A DNA stretch of 13,356 nucleotides, taken from contig DVJH01000085.1 of assembly GCA_018710795.1 (NCBI GenBank), forward strand, positions 1 through 13,356. Reading direction: 5' to 3'. Positions 1 to 7,025 of this stretch are shown one piece after another. Position 1 is the first letter of the stretch, and each line of letters opens with the position of its first letter. Position numbers and translations under genes: made by a program. The stretch is from Candidatus Galligastranaerophilus gallistercoris (lineage in GTDB: Bacteria; Cyanobacteriota; Vampirovibrionia; Gastranaerophilales; Gastranaerophilaceae). Below the pieces are notes generated by a model. That model saw only the letters and a program-made list of their open reading frames with translations, was not told the origin of the DNA and did not search any database.

Positions 1-51
1 AGCTTCCTGCCAGATTTTTTTTGAATCAATTGTTAAATCTTTTGTGTCCAT
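1..51 (-). CDS. dnaA: 5' end of a gene, probably dnaA (replication initiator), cut by the window edge
   Basis: Reading leftward from an ATG at 51-49, the frame stays open to base 1 and gives MDTKDLTIDSKKIWQEA. The IWQEA segment matches the first helix of DnaA domain I, where LWxQAL-type sequences lie near the N-terminus in Bacillus and cyanobacteria. DnaA is the AAA+ protein that opens the replication origin; domain I mediates self-association and helicase loading. Only 17 codons are visible, so the ATPase and DNA-binding domains cannot be checked. No strong Shine-Dalgarno sequence precedes the ATG. The gene is divergent from the radical SAM gene, with 123 bases between the two starts. The symbol rests on one short motif; another protein with a similar N-terminal helix is possible. 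Confidence 0.45.
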   Translation of the reverse strand, partial: MDTKDLTIDSKKIWQEA

Positions 52-64
52 AATACACCGAAAT

Positions 65-93
65 AAAATATGCCCATTCCCGATTTTTAACAA
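65..93 (-). promoter_or_regulatory. Candidate promoter for the left-edge (dnaA-like) gene
   Basis: On the minus strand, TTGTTA (complement of 88-93) and TATTTT (complement of 65-70) are separated by 17 bases. Each box matches 4 of 6 positions of the sigma-70 consensus. The -10 box lies about 14 bases upstream of the ATG at 51. In such AT-rich DNA this is weak evidence. Confidence 0.25.
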
Positions 94-94
94 T

Positions 95-123
95 TTTACT
101 ATAAAAAACGATTGTAGTAATAT
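95..123 (+). promoter_or_regulatory. Candidate promoter for the radical SAM / M16 peptidase pair
   Basis: TTTACT (95-100) and TAATAT (118-123) are 17 bases apart, each matching 4 of 6 consensus positions. Transcription would start near 130 and leave a leader of about 45 bases before the ATG at 175. The region is AT-rich, so chance matches are common. Confidence 0.25.
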
Positions 124-174
124 AAAATTAAATTTTGTAAAACCGCACTATTTTACTTTGGATAAAATTATTTT

Positions 175-1296
175 ATGAGTTTTATTAACCACTCTTATCT
201 TTTTGATTTGTTCAGAAATGTCTATGCCGACATTTCATATAAGAGTTTTTTGAGTAAAACGGGCGAAGCGGTTATTCCGTTAAGATATTTTCTCGAAGTT
301 ACGTACAGATGCAATCTCAATTGCCCCTATTGTTATATAGGAACGGAAAGAAAAAAAGACGAATTATCGTATGAAGAATGGGTGAGATTTATCTCTCAAA
401 TTCCAAGATACGCTTTTATTACTCTTGTCGGGGGCGAGCCTTTTATAAGAGAAGATTTTATTCCCATTATGGAATATGCGGCAAAAAGAGTATTCGGGAA
501 AGTTAATGTTGTTTCAAACGGATTAATGCTTGATAATCAGGCAATTGATTCGATAATTAAATCCAAAATTATACTATTGAGCGTGTCTCTTGACGGGTGT
601 GGAAAAACGCACGATATAAACAGAAATAAAGACGGCATATTCGATAAAATAATAAATAATCTTGAAAATGTTAATTTAAAAAGAAAAAATAAATCCACAA
701 TGATAGATATTAAAACCATAGTGTTAAAAAATAATCTTGAGGATATTTATAAATTATATGAATATTGTACAAAACAAGGCTTTGAGTTTTTGTCGGTATC
801 TTTTTTGAGAAACAATAACCTAAAGCAAAACGCCGTATTGAGAGATTCGTTTGAACCCGTTTTTTATGAACCGTCGTATGATATAGATCCGTACTTTGAT
901 ATTGAACATTTTTTGGATGTATATAAAAGAATTTGTTCTTTAAGCAGGAAATCGAAAACCAGAATAAGATTTTCTCCGAAATTTGAGGGCGGTTCGCACG
1001 AATCCGAGATAAAAAGAATAAATGATTTTTTTAATCCGAAAGACAAAAATGATTTAAAAAGACACCCGAGTGAGATTTATTTTCCCTGTAAATATCCTTA
1101 TTCAAATATGATGATTAATCCTTCGGGGGATGTTTATCCGTGTCTTTCTTTTAAAATCGGAAATATAAAAGAGATGAGCATCAAAGAGCTTTTTAATCTT
1201 CCAAAATATAAGTGTTTCAGAAAAAATCTGAAATATTCAAAAAGTTTTTCATCATGCCAGATGTGCTGCGACTTAAAAGTTAAGGATAAGAGATAA
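175..1296 (+). CDS. Radical SAM protein with SPASM/Twitch-like C-terminus
   Basis: This 373-residue protein carries the radical SAM cluster motif CNLNCPYC (Cys46, Cys50, Cys53), which binds the [4Fe-4S] cluster that cleaves S-adenosylmethionine, and a GGEP motif at 86-89 that contacts the SAM amino group. The core barrel follows at about 40-250. The C-terminal part has further cysteines (305, 323, 347, 361, 364, 365) around an INPSGDVYPC segment and a GN dipeptide at 329-330, as in SPASM/Twitch domains that hold auxiliary clusters in peptide- and protein-modifying enzymes. The final CxxCC cluster is shorter than a full seven-cysteine SPASM pattern. No PqqD-like RRE domain is evident in the 40-residue N-terminal extension. 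The ATG at 175 has no clear Shine-Dalgarno sequence. Its stop overlaps the start of the M16 peptidase gene by one base, so the two are probably co-translated. Substrate unknown; a role in modifying a peptide is inferred from the domain pair and the neighbour. Confidence 0.85.
   Translation: MSFINHSYLFDLFRNVYADISYKSFLSKTGEAVIPLRYFLEVTYRCNLNCPYCYIGTERKKDELSYEEWVRFISQIPRYAFITLVGGEPFIREDFIPIMEYAAKRVFGKVNVVSNGLMLDNQAIDSIIKSKIILLSVSLDGCGKTHDINRNKDGIFDKIINNLENVNLKRKNKSTMIDIKTIVLKNNLEDIYKLYEYCTKQGFEFLSVSFLRNNNLKQNAVLRDSFEPVFYEPSYDIDPYFDIEHFLDVYKRICSLSRKSKTRIRFSPKFEGGSHESEIKRINDFFNPKDKNDLKRHPSEIYFPCKYPYSNMMINPSGDVYPCLSFKIGNIKEMSIKELFNLPKYKCFRKNLKYSKSFSSCQMCCDLKVKDKR
1282..1286 (+). promoter_or_regulatory. 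Ribosome binding site of the M16 peptidase gene
   Basis: AAGGA inside the last codons of the radical SAM gene, nine bases before the ATG at 1296. Together with the TAATG stop/start overlap, it supports re-initiation by ribosomes finishing the upstream gene. Confidence 0.6.
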
Positions 1297-3905
1297 TGAA
1301 ATTAAGACATTTTTTCATATTGGTTTTGATACCGTTTTTTCTTCAACTGCCGTCATTTGCCGCGGATTATTTGTATAAAAAACTTGATTCGGGGCAGGTT
1401 GTTATTGTGTATGAAATGAAAGACAATCCGATAGTTACGATTAATACCTGGGTGAAAACGGGCTCAATCAATGAAGATGAAACAAATTCGGGCGCTGCGC
1501 ATTTTCTTGAGCATTTATTTTTTAAAGGTTCCAAAAATGTGCCTTCGGGGGAATTTGATAAGATTCTTGAATCCAAAGGGGCGCTTACCAATGCGGCAAC
1601 AAGCAAAGATTATACCCAGTTTTATATTACAATTCCCTCCAAAGATTTTGACCTTGCGCTGAAATTACATTCGGACATGCTTCTTAATCCTTTGGTTCCG
1701 AGAAAAGAGCTTGAAAAAGAAAGAAAAGTCGTTCTTGAAGAAATCCAAAGAGGGCTTGATAATCCGGTAAATATTTTATATAACAACCTTTTTAAACTTA
1801 TTTATTCCAATAATTCAAACCACCCTTACATGCGTCCCGTTATAGGCAATAAAGGCGTAATTTCGACAATTTCAAGAGATGAAATTATGGAATTTTATAA
1901 CAGATGGTATGTTCCTTCCAATATGATTACAATCGTATCGGGTGATGTTGATAAAGATTATGTACTGGATGCGGTTTCAAAAGCATTTAATACTCAATAT
2001 AAAGAATTTGAAAAACCGAAATACCCGGCTATAAGCGAAATAGCGTCCCCGATTAAAATCGATGAGAAAAAAGATGCGGCACAGGGGTATATGGCAATAG
2101 CTTTCAGGGCGCCAAAATTTGCCGATATAAAAGATGCTTATGCTCTTGATGTTTTATCGGTTATTATGGGCGGCTCTTCAAGCAGTGTTTTAAATACCGA
2201 ATTAAAAGAGAAAAAGCAGCTTGTAACTTCAATTTCAACGTCTTATTCACAGTATCTTGATGACGGTCTTTTTATAATTACGGCTTCGTTTGAGCCTGAG
2301 AAAATCGGGCTTGCCGAAAAGGAAATATACGATGTAATCGATAATTTAAAAACGGGTACCATTACAAAAGAAGATGTTCAAAAAGCAAAAAATATGATTA
2401 AAACCTCGACTCTTTATTCAAGGGAATCGGCTGCAAACATTGCAAACGAGCTGGGGTTTTTTACATTGTATTTCGACAACCCTAAAATGTATGATGATTA
2501 TTTAAAAGGAATTGATAATGTCAGCCTTAAAGACGTTAATCGTGTTTTAGATAAATATATAGTAAAGCAAAAATCGGCAACTTCTACCGTTATGCCGGAT
2601 GAATACGTCGAGATTTCAAATGTGGAGCGTGCGGTGAAAATTTTCCCCGACAGCGCAAAAACAATTGAATCTACGGATTTTGAGACAAAATATCTTCTTG
2701 ATAACGGAGCGGTTTTAATTGTCAGAAAAAATAAGCAAAATTCAATCGTTGCAATTAATATTTCGGCTAAAGGCGGCTCTTTTGTCGAAAATAAAACGGG
2801 CAGCGCATATCTTGCGGCCGCTTCGGCAAAAAGGGGAACTAAATCTTTCAGCCATGACGAATTAAATGCTTATCTTGATGAAAACGGAATACACCTCGGT
2901 TTGTCTGCTCATCATGACGTTTTTTCAATATCAATGCAGCTTACGGAAGACAAATTGAAAGACGGGTTTATGATTTTGGATGAAGTTATTAACTATCCGA
3001 CTTTTTCCAAAACGGAAATAGACAAAGCAAGAAAAAACTATAAAGATTATGTAAATTCTCTTTCCGATAAACCCTTAAGTCTTGCGCTCGATGAATTCAG
3101 CGGAGCCGCATATAAAGGGTATCCTTATTCAAATAATAATCTTTTGACCGCGAAGGTTATAGACGAAGTTTCAAGAGATGATATCACCTCTTTTTATAAT
3201 AATGTATTTGATGCTAAAAATATTATAATTACGGTTGCGGGAAATGTTGACGATAGTTATTTAATCAAAGAATTTAACAAATTGTTTGAAGATAAGGGTG
3301 CAAAAAAAGTTGAAATTAAAGATTTTATAAAAGAATCGTATATTCCGTCAGAGCCTGTTCAAAAAAGAGTTGCAAATTCGGGCAGGGAAACAAGCTGGAT
3401 TATTTTGGGATATAAAACCTGCCCCATATATAACGTAAAAGAACTTGCCGTTTTAAGAGTAATTGATTCTTTAATGGGAACAGGCATGAGCTCAAGACTT
3501 TTTCAATCTTTAAGGGAAAATAAGGGGCTTGCTTATCAGGTCGGAACGCAAATTAATCAATACGGAAACGACGGTGCGTTTTTTGCCTATATCGGCACAA
3601 ACCAAAAAAACGAACAAATGGCAACTGATGGAATATTGAGCGAATTTAACAGGCTTAAAACCGAATTTGTTCCGCAAAAAGAACTTAGCGAAGCAAAGGA
3701 TAAGCTTCTCGGGAATATGGTAATTTCGCTTGAAACAAATATGGATCGTGCGTCGTTTTTGTCGAAATATTCATCATACGGATATGATTTAAAGTTTTTA
3801 AATACGCTTGAAGAGGAAATAAAAAACGTAAGTTCCAGCGATATTTTATCCTTTGCAAACAAATATTTTCAAAAGCCTTACATTGAAGTAATAGTAGGAA
3901 AATAA
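1296..3905 (+). CDS. Exported two-domain M16 family zinc metallopeptidase
   Basis: This 869-residue protein starts with a signal peptide: Lys/Arg, a hydrophobic core at about 6-18, then a PSFAA cleavage region near 22-23. It probably acts outside the cytoplasmic membrane. The N-terminal M16 half has the inverted zinc motif HFLEH (His69, Glu72, His73) with the third ligand Glu149 in VVLEEI, 76 residues after His73, as in mitochondrial processing peptidase. The second half, from about 465, is a degenerate M16 repeat: the zinc motif is replaced by AYLAA near 504-508, but the substrate-binding Arg/Tyr pair is kept (Arg740 and Tyr747 in LRENKGLAY). The first half lacks that pair. This split of roles is normal for the M16 clamshell, where the catalytic and substrate-binding halves enclose a peptide. 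The family degrades or processes peptides. Coupling to the radical SAM gene recalls PqqE with an M16 peptidase, but general periplasmic peptide turnover is equally possible. Confidence 0.9.
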   Translation: MKLRHFFILVLIPFFLQLPSFAADYLYKKLDSGQVVIVYEMKDNPIVTINTWVKTGSINEDETNSGAAHFLEHLFFKGSKNVPSGEFDKILESKGALTNAATSKDYTQFYITIPSKDFDLALKLHSDMLLNPLVPRKELEKERKVVLEEIQRGLDNPVNILYNNLFKLIYSNNSNHPYMRPVIGNKGVISTISRDEIMEFYNRWYVPSNMITIVSGDVDKDYVLDAVSKAFNTQYKEFEKPKYPAISEIASPIKIDEKKDAAQGYMAIAFRAPKFADIKDAYALDVLSVIMGGSSSSVLNTELKEKKQLVTSISTSYSQYLDDGLFIITASFEPEKIGLAEKEIYDVIDNLKTGTITKEDVQKAKNMIKTSTLYSRESAANIANELGFFTLYFDNPKMYDDYLKGIDNVSLKDVNRVLDKYIVKQKSATSTVMPDEYVEISNVERAVKIFPDSAKTIESTDFETKYLLDNGAVLIVRKNKQNSIVAINISAKGGSFVENKTGSAYLAAASAKRGTKSFSHDELNAYLDENGIHLGLSAHHDVFSISMQLTEDKLKDGFMILDEVINYPTFSKTEIDKARKNYKDYVNSLSDKPLSLALDEFSGAAYKGYPYSNNNLLTAKVIDEVSRDDITSFYNNVFDAKNIIITVAGNVDDSYLIKEFNKLFEDKGAKKVEIKDFIKESYIPSEPVQKRVANSGRETSWIILGYKTCPIYNVKELAVLRVIDSLMGTGMSSRLFQSLRENKGLAYQVGTQINQYGNDGAFFAYIGTNQKNEQMATDGILSEFNRLKTEFVPQKELSEAKDKLLGNMVISLETNMDRASFLSKYSSYGYDLKFLNTLEEEIKNVSSSDILSFANKYFQKPYIEVIVGK

Positions 3906-3970
3906 TTTTTTCATCCGTTTATATGTTTTACTTTTTCATCTTAATCATTAAACTAAATATGGTTAGGATA

Positions 3971-3976
3971 AAGGTG
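3971..3976 (+). promoter_or_regulatory. Ribosome binding site that sets the EF-hand gene start
   Basis: AAGGTG six bases before the ATG at 3983. The frame is open further upstream to an ATG at 3923, but that start has no Shine-Dalgarno sequence and would add an unconserved-looking hydrophobic stretch of 20 residues. Confidence 0.65.
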
Positions 3977-3982
3977 AAATTT

Positions 3983-4525
3983 ATGAGTTTACGTTATAAT
4001 AGCGGCAATTCGCTTTTTACAATGGCAATTACGGGCTTAAGGTCCAATTATTACTACCTTATGCAGGGGGTCGACGGAAACGGTTTATCTTTAGAAAATA
4101 TCATAAACCCTTCGGTTGAAGCCAAAAACTCATTATACATGAACTATAATTTTTCATCTTATATGGCAAGCAATTTTACCCGCATGGATATGGACGGCGA
4201 CGGCGTTTTATCGGAAGATGATTTAACAAAATATACTGCCCAGATGTGCACAATGGGTTTAACATATAATCAGCTTGCACAATTGTGCACGCAATACGGT
4301 TCATCAAGCTCGCTTTATCAAACCGTGCTTGATAATTTTAACGAAATTGATGCTAACGGCGACGGCAGGGTTACAAATGCCGAAATTCGAGGATACGGAA
4401 TAGAGAAAGAAGCTGAAGCAGTTAAGGAAAAATATCCGAAATATGACCTTAAGGGTATGTCGATTTTTCATGATACTTCAAGCGTTACATCACAATATGA
4501 AAATTCGGAAACTCAAAATACTTAA
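3983..4525 (+). CDS. Small EF-hand calcium-binding protein
   Basis: This 180-residue protein has two canonical 12-residue EF-hand loops: DMDGDGVLSEDD at 69-80 and DANGDGRVTNAE at 123-134, with acidic or Asn ligands at positions 1, 3 and 5, Gly at 6 and Asp/Glu at 12. A third, incomplete loop-like DGNGLS lies at 31-36. Pairs of EF-hands bind Ca2+ for signalling, buffering or structure. There is no signal peptide from the chosen start. The longer upstream start at 3923 would add a hydrophobic leader (FYFFILII), but it has no ribosome binding site. The C-terminal 15 residues are Ser/Thr/Gln/Asn-rich. The gene lies 77 bases after the M16 peptidase on the same strand and may share its transcript; a functional link is not shown. 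Its 3' end faces rsmD, nine bases away. Partner and process unknown. Confidence 0.8.
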   Translation: MSLRYNSGNSLFTMAITGLRSNYYYLMQGVDGNGLSLENIINPSVEAKNSLYMNYNFSSYMASNFTRMDMDGDGVLSEDDLTKYTAQMCTMGLTYNQLAQLCTQYGSSSSLYQTVLDNFNEIDANGDGRVTNAEIRGYGIEKEAEAVKEKYPKYDLKGMSIFHDTSSVTSQYENSETQNT

Positions 4526-4534
4526 AATTCTCCA

Positions 4535-5071
4535 TTAAAAAGGGACTTTGATGAAGTCCAATTTACAACGACCATAAACCTTTTCTTTAAAGGGTGCAAT
4601 TGTTTTGCGATAAATTTCGCTTAATTGTTGCGCTCTTTTTTTATCGTATTCAATTATTATTAAAGCATTTTTAAATTTCCCAAATGCTTTTGTCATTGTC
4701 TTTTCGTAGTTATCTTCCCAGGGCGGGTCAATATAAACTATATCGGGCTTAATTTTTGTTGTCTCTATATATCTGCAGGCATCTGATAATATTATTTCGT
4801 GGTCTTCTTTTACGTTTTTAAAATTTTCTTTTATTGCTTTTATTGCAAGTTTATTGTTATCGACAGAAATCGGGGTATATCCTCTTGATACGGCTTCAAG
4901 GCTCATAATTCCCGAGCCTGCGTATAAATCAAGAAAAATGAGCTTTTCGGTATCGATAAAATATGAATTTAAAACGTTAAATACGCTTTCTCTCGTTTTT
5001 GATAATGTGGGCTTAGCGCAAGAGGGTATTATCAGTTTTTGCCCCTTATATTGCCCGCCTGTAACATACAA
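4535..5071 (-). CDS. rsmD: 16S rRNA (guanine-966-N2)-methyltransferase RsmD
   Basis: RsmD methylates N2 of G966 in 16S rRNA with S-adenosylmethionine during small-subunit assembly. The 178-residue protein shows the family order: GGxxKGxKL at 5-13, the PTLSKTRESVFN segment at 21-32 (family RPTxxxxREALFN), SAM-binding motif I FLDLYAGSG at 46-54, the acidic residue Asp71 at the end of strand 2, and the catalytic DPPW at 115-118 (DPPY/W in N2-guanine methyltransferases). The conserved YGRCKLDF tail is at 166-173. Length is slightly below the usual 180-200. The start is TTG at 5071, chosen because an AAGGAGA ribosome binding site sits six bases upstream and the conserved GG motif follows at once. 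Only 32 bases separate it from the divergent flavoprotein gene. Confidence 0.9.
   Translation of the reverse strand: MYVTGGQYKGQKLIIPSCAKPTLSKTRESVFNVLNSYFIDTEKLIFLDLYAGSGIMSLEAVSRGYTPISVDNNKLAIKAIKENFKNVKEDHEIILSDACRYIETTKIKPDIVYIDPPWEDNYEKTMTKAFGKFKNALIIIEYDKKRAQQLSEIYRKTIAPFKEKVYGRCKLDFIKVPF
4537..4559 (-). terminator. Candidate intrinsic terminator of rsmD, overlapping its last codons
   Basis: On the minus strand, GGACTT and AAGTCC form a six-base-pair stem with a five-base loop (+ strand 4543-4559), followed by C and five T residues (4542-4537). The stem encodes part of the RsmD C-terminus and the T run covers the stop codon. The stem is short, so strength is uncertain. Read on the plus strand, no T run follows it. 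Confidence 0.4.
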
Positions 5072-5077
5072 AAGACG

Positions 5078-5084
5078 TCTCCTT
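5078..5084 (-). promoter_or_regulatory. Ribosome binding site that sets the TTG start of rsmD
   Basis: AAGGAGA on the minus strand, six bases before the TTG at 5071. It is one of the strongest Shine-Dalgarno sequences in the window and decides the start codon, since no in-frame ATG lies nearby. Confidence 0.75.
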
Positions 5085-5103
5085 ATTTTATGATTAATTT
5101 ATC

Positions 5104-6465
5104 ATGAAAAAAATCGTAATCATAGGCGGATGTGCGGCGGGTCCAAAGGCTGCCGCAAAGTCAAAAAGGTTGAATCCGGATAATATTATTGAATTGTATA
5201 CCAAAGAAGATATGATTTCTTATTCTGCCTGCGGCTTGCCTTATTTTATCGGCGGAATTGTGCCTAATATCAATGATTTGTCGGTAAGAACACCGGAGCA
5301 ATTTGAAAAGTCCGGCATCAGTGTTTTTTTAAATCATACCTGCACAAAAATTCTGCCGGATGAAAAGAAAGTTATTTTTAATAATGAGAAGGAAGTTTTT
5401 TATGATGAACTTATACTTTGTATAGGTTCAAATCCTATTATTCCCGATATAAAAAATTCCAATTTAAAAAACGTTTTTAATTTAAAAGTTATAAAAGACG
5501 GGATTAATATTAAAAATGCCGCAATTGTTTCCAAGTCGGTTCTTTTAATCGGTGCGGGGTATATTGCAATTGAGCTTATGGAGGCTTTTATCAATAACAA
5601 CTTAAAAATTTATGTTGTCGAAAAGCATTCTTCAATTATGCCTTTTCTTGATTCCGATATGTCAGATATTGTTTATCAAAATATTTTAAAAAAAGCAGGT
5701 GATTCGATTGAATTTATATTGAATGATGAAGTAGTGGAGTTTTTCGGAGAAGATAGGTTTGAAGGTGCAATTACAAAAAACGGTGTAAGAATTAATGCCG
5801 ATTTTTGCGTGATTGCCGCAGGCGTTGTTCCGAATGCGGCTATTGCAAAAGATGCGGGAATTGAAATCGGGATAACGGGCGCAATCAAGACCGATAATAA
5901 AATGCGCACCTCTGTACCCCACATCTGGGCCGCGGGGGATTGTACCGAAAATATTTTTATTCCGACAAAACAGTCTGTTTATCTGGCGCTTGGAACAATT
6001 GCAAACAAACAAGCAAGAGTTGCTGCGATAAATGCCGCCGACAATAAAGAGTTGGGTGAAATTTTTGACGGAGTGCTCGGTTCGACCGTTACCAAGTTTT
6101 TTGATTTTTCCATTGCAGCAACAGGGCTCAGCGAGAGAAAGGCTTTTGAATTAAGAAATTATATCAATATAGAACCCGTTTCCACTTTTGTCGAAGAATA
6201 CGACAAAGCAGGCTATATGCCCCATATCGGAACTTTGATGATAAAGCTGGTTGCGGATAAAAGAACGGGCGAAATTTTGGGCGCACAGGCGCTCGGCACG
6301 GGAGACACCGATAAAAGAATAGGTATTGTGGCATCTGCCTTGAGGGCAAATTTAACCGTTAATGAATTTTTGCATCTTGACCTGCCTTATGCTCCGCCGT
6401 TTTCTTCCACCATTGACCCGCTGCTTACCGCCGCTTATAAATTAAAAAGAATTATTGATTTATAG
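5104..6465 (+). CDS. CoA-disulfide reductase / NADH oxidase-like FAD-dependent oxidoreductase
   Basis: This 453-residue protein is a pyridine nucleotide-disulfide oxidoreductase. FAD binds an N-terminal Rossmann fold (VIIGGCAAG, 5-13). A second fold (LLIGAGYIAIE, 147-157) binds NAD(P)H, and WAAGDC at 275-280 contacts the flavin. The single redox cysteine Cys43 lies in SYSACGLPY, the position and context of the active-site cysteine in CoA-disulfide reductase and in H2O-forming NADH oxidases. The C-terminal dimerisation domain keeps Tyr429 in LPYAPPFS, corresponding to a catalytic tyrosine of the CoA-disulfide reductases, and Tyr371 in AGYMP may match the other. The enzyme may reduce CoA disulfide or per/polysulfides, or remove O2 with NADH, useful in an anaerobe; sequence alone does not separate these. 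The ATG at 5104 has no clear Shine-Dalgarno sequence, and its promoter must lie partly within the start of rsmD. Confidence 0.85.
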   Translation: MKKIVIIGGCAAGPKAAAKSKRLNPDNIIELYTKEDMISYSACGLPYFIGGIVPNINDLSVRTPEQFEKSGISVFLNHTCTKILPDEKKVIFNNEKEVFYDELILCIGSNPIIPDIKNSNLKNVFNLKVIKDGINIKNAAIVSKSVLLIGAGYIAIELMEAFINNNLKIYVVEKHSSIMPFLDSDMSDIVYQNILKKAGDSIEFILNDEVVEFFGEDRFEGAITKNGVRINADFCVIAAGVVPNAAIAKDAGIEIGITGAIKTDNKMRTSVPHIWAAGDCTENIFIPTKQSVYLALGTIANKQARVAAINAADNKELGEIFDGVLGSTVTKFFDFSIAATGLSERKAFELRNYINIEPVSTFVEEYDKAGYMPHIGTLMIKLVADKRTGEILGAQALGTGDTDKRIGIVASALRANLTVNEFLHLDLPYAPPFSSTIDPLLTAAYKLKRIIDL

Positions 6466-6503
6466 GTAAAAATTGATTTTAGGGCTTTGTTGTTTTAAAC
6501 TTA

Positions 6504-6508
6504 TGGAG
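6504..6508 (+). promoter_or_regulatory. Ribosome binding site that sets the TTG start of the 168-residue protein
   Basis: GGAGA ten bases before the TTG at 6519. It overlaps an out-of-frame ATG at 6503, which would give only a ten-codon peptide. No ATG is in frame near the 5' end. Confidence 0.5.
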
Positions 6509-6518
6509 AAAAATTATA

Positions 6519-7025
6519 TTGTACTATGCCGATGATAAGAAAAAAATCATTGATGACGTTATTAAAAATTCAAAAATATCGGATGAGAACGAAAATATAA
6601 AAGAGCTTGTTAAAATTGAATTATTAAATAAATCATCCTTTATATTTGAAGTTGCAGGTTCGCAAAACGAAATTTTTGATTTTTTATATTCAATTTTGGA
6701 TAAAACGGCAAAGAAAGTAAAAGACAATTTAAAAGGTTTTTCAAAAACGGATTTTATGAAAGAAACAGACCCTCTTAATACAATCAAGGACCCTATTGAA
6801 TCTCAATACGATATTACGTATGAAGAAAAATATCTGAGAAATTTGCTTGATAAGTTGCAGCTTTTATCTTCTCTGAAACCTGATACCGACTATATATCCA
6901 TATTTTATGAAAGATATATTGAAAAACTTTCACGTGATGAAATTTGCAAAAACCATAAGCTTACGGAACTGCAATTAAACGAAAAAATCCTTGAAATGGT
7001 GCGTTTTATAAATAAAGATAATTAA
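6519..7025 (+). CDS. Hypothetical protein with a possible sigma-region-4-like helix-turn-helix
   Basis: The protein has 168 residues and starts at TTG. I do not recognise a family over its full length. It is charged and looks mostly helical, rich in Lys, Asp, Glu, Asn and Ile, with no signal peptide or membrane segment. The C-terminal part (about 123-166) reads YISIFYERYIEKLSRDEIC and then a turn and a second helix. This resembles region 4 of sigma factors and related HTH domains, whose pattern is FxLRYIEGLSxEEIA, a turn, and a recognition helix. A DNA-binding role is therefore possible, but the N-terminal 120 residues match nothing I can name. The gene starts 53 bases after the flavoprotein and may be co-transcribed with it. 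Its stop overlaps the stop of the convergent membrane-protein gene by four bases. Confidence 0.65.
   Translation: MYYADDKKKIIDDVIKNSKISDENENIKELVKIELLNKSSFIFEVAGSQNEIFDFLYSILDKTAKKVKDNLKGFSKTDFMKETDPLNTIKDPIESQYDITYEEKYLRNLLDKLQLLSSLKPDTDYISIFYERYIEKLSRDEICKNHKLTELQLNEKILEMVRFINKDN

Noticed and set aside
52..174. Replication origin next to the possible dnaA gene
   Set aside because: Only one near-match to a DnaA box and no cluster or repeated 13-mers; AT-richness is general in this sequence.
3941..3951. Palindrome TTAATCATTAA upstream of the EF-hand gene as an operator
   Set aside because: Eleven bases of nearly pure A/T are expected by chance here, and no convincing promoter boxes lie beside it.
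3923..3982. Upstream ATG at 3923 that would extend the EF-hand protein by 20 hydrophobic residues, resembling a signal peptide
   Set aside because: No ribosome binding site precedes it, whereas AAGGTG sits six bases before the ATG at 3983. The leader also continues with a basic stretch and lacks a cleavage site.
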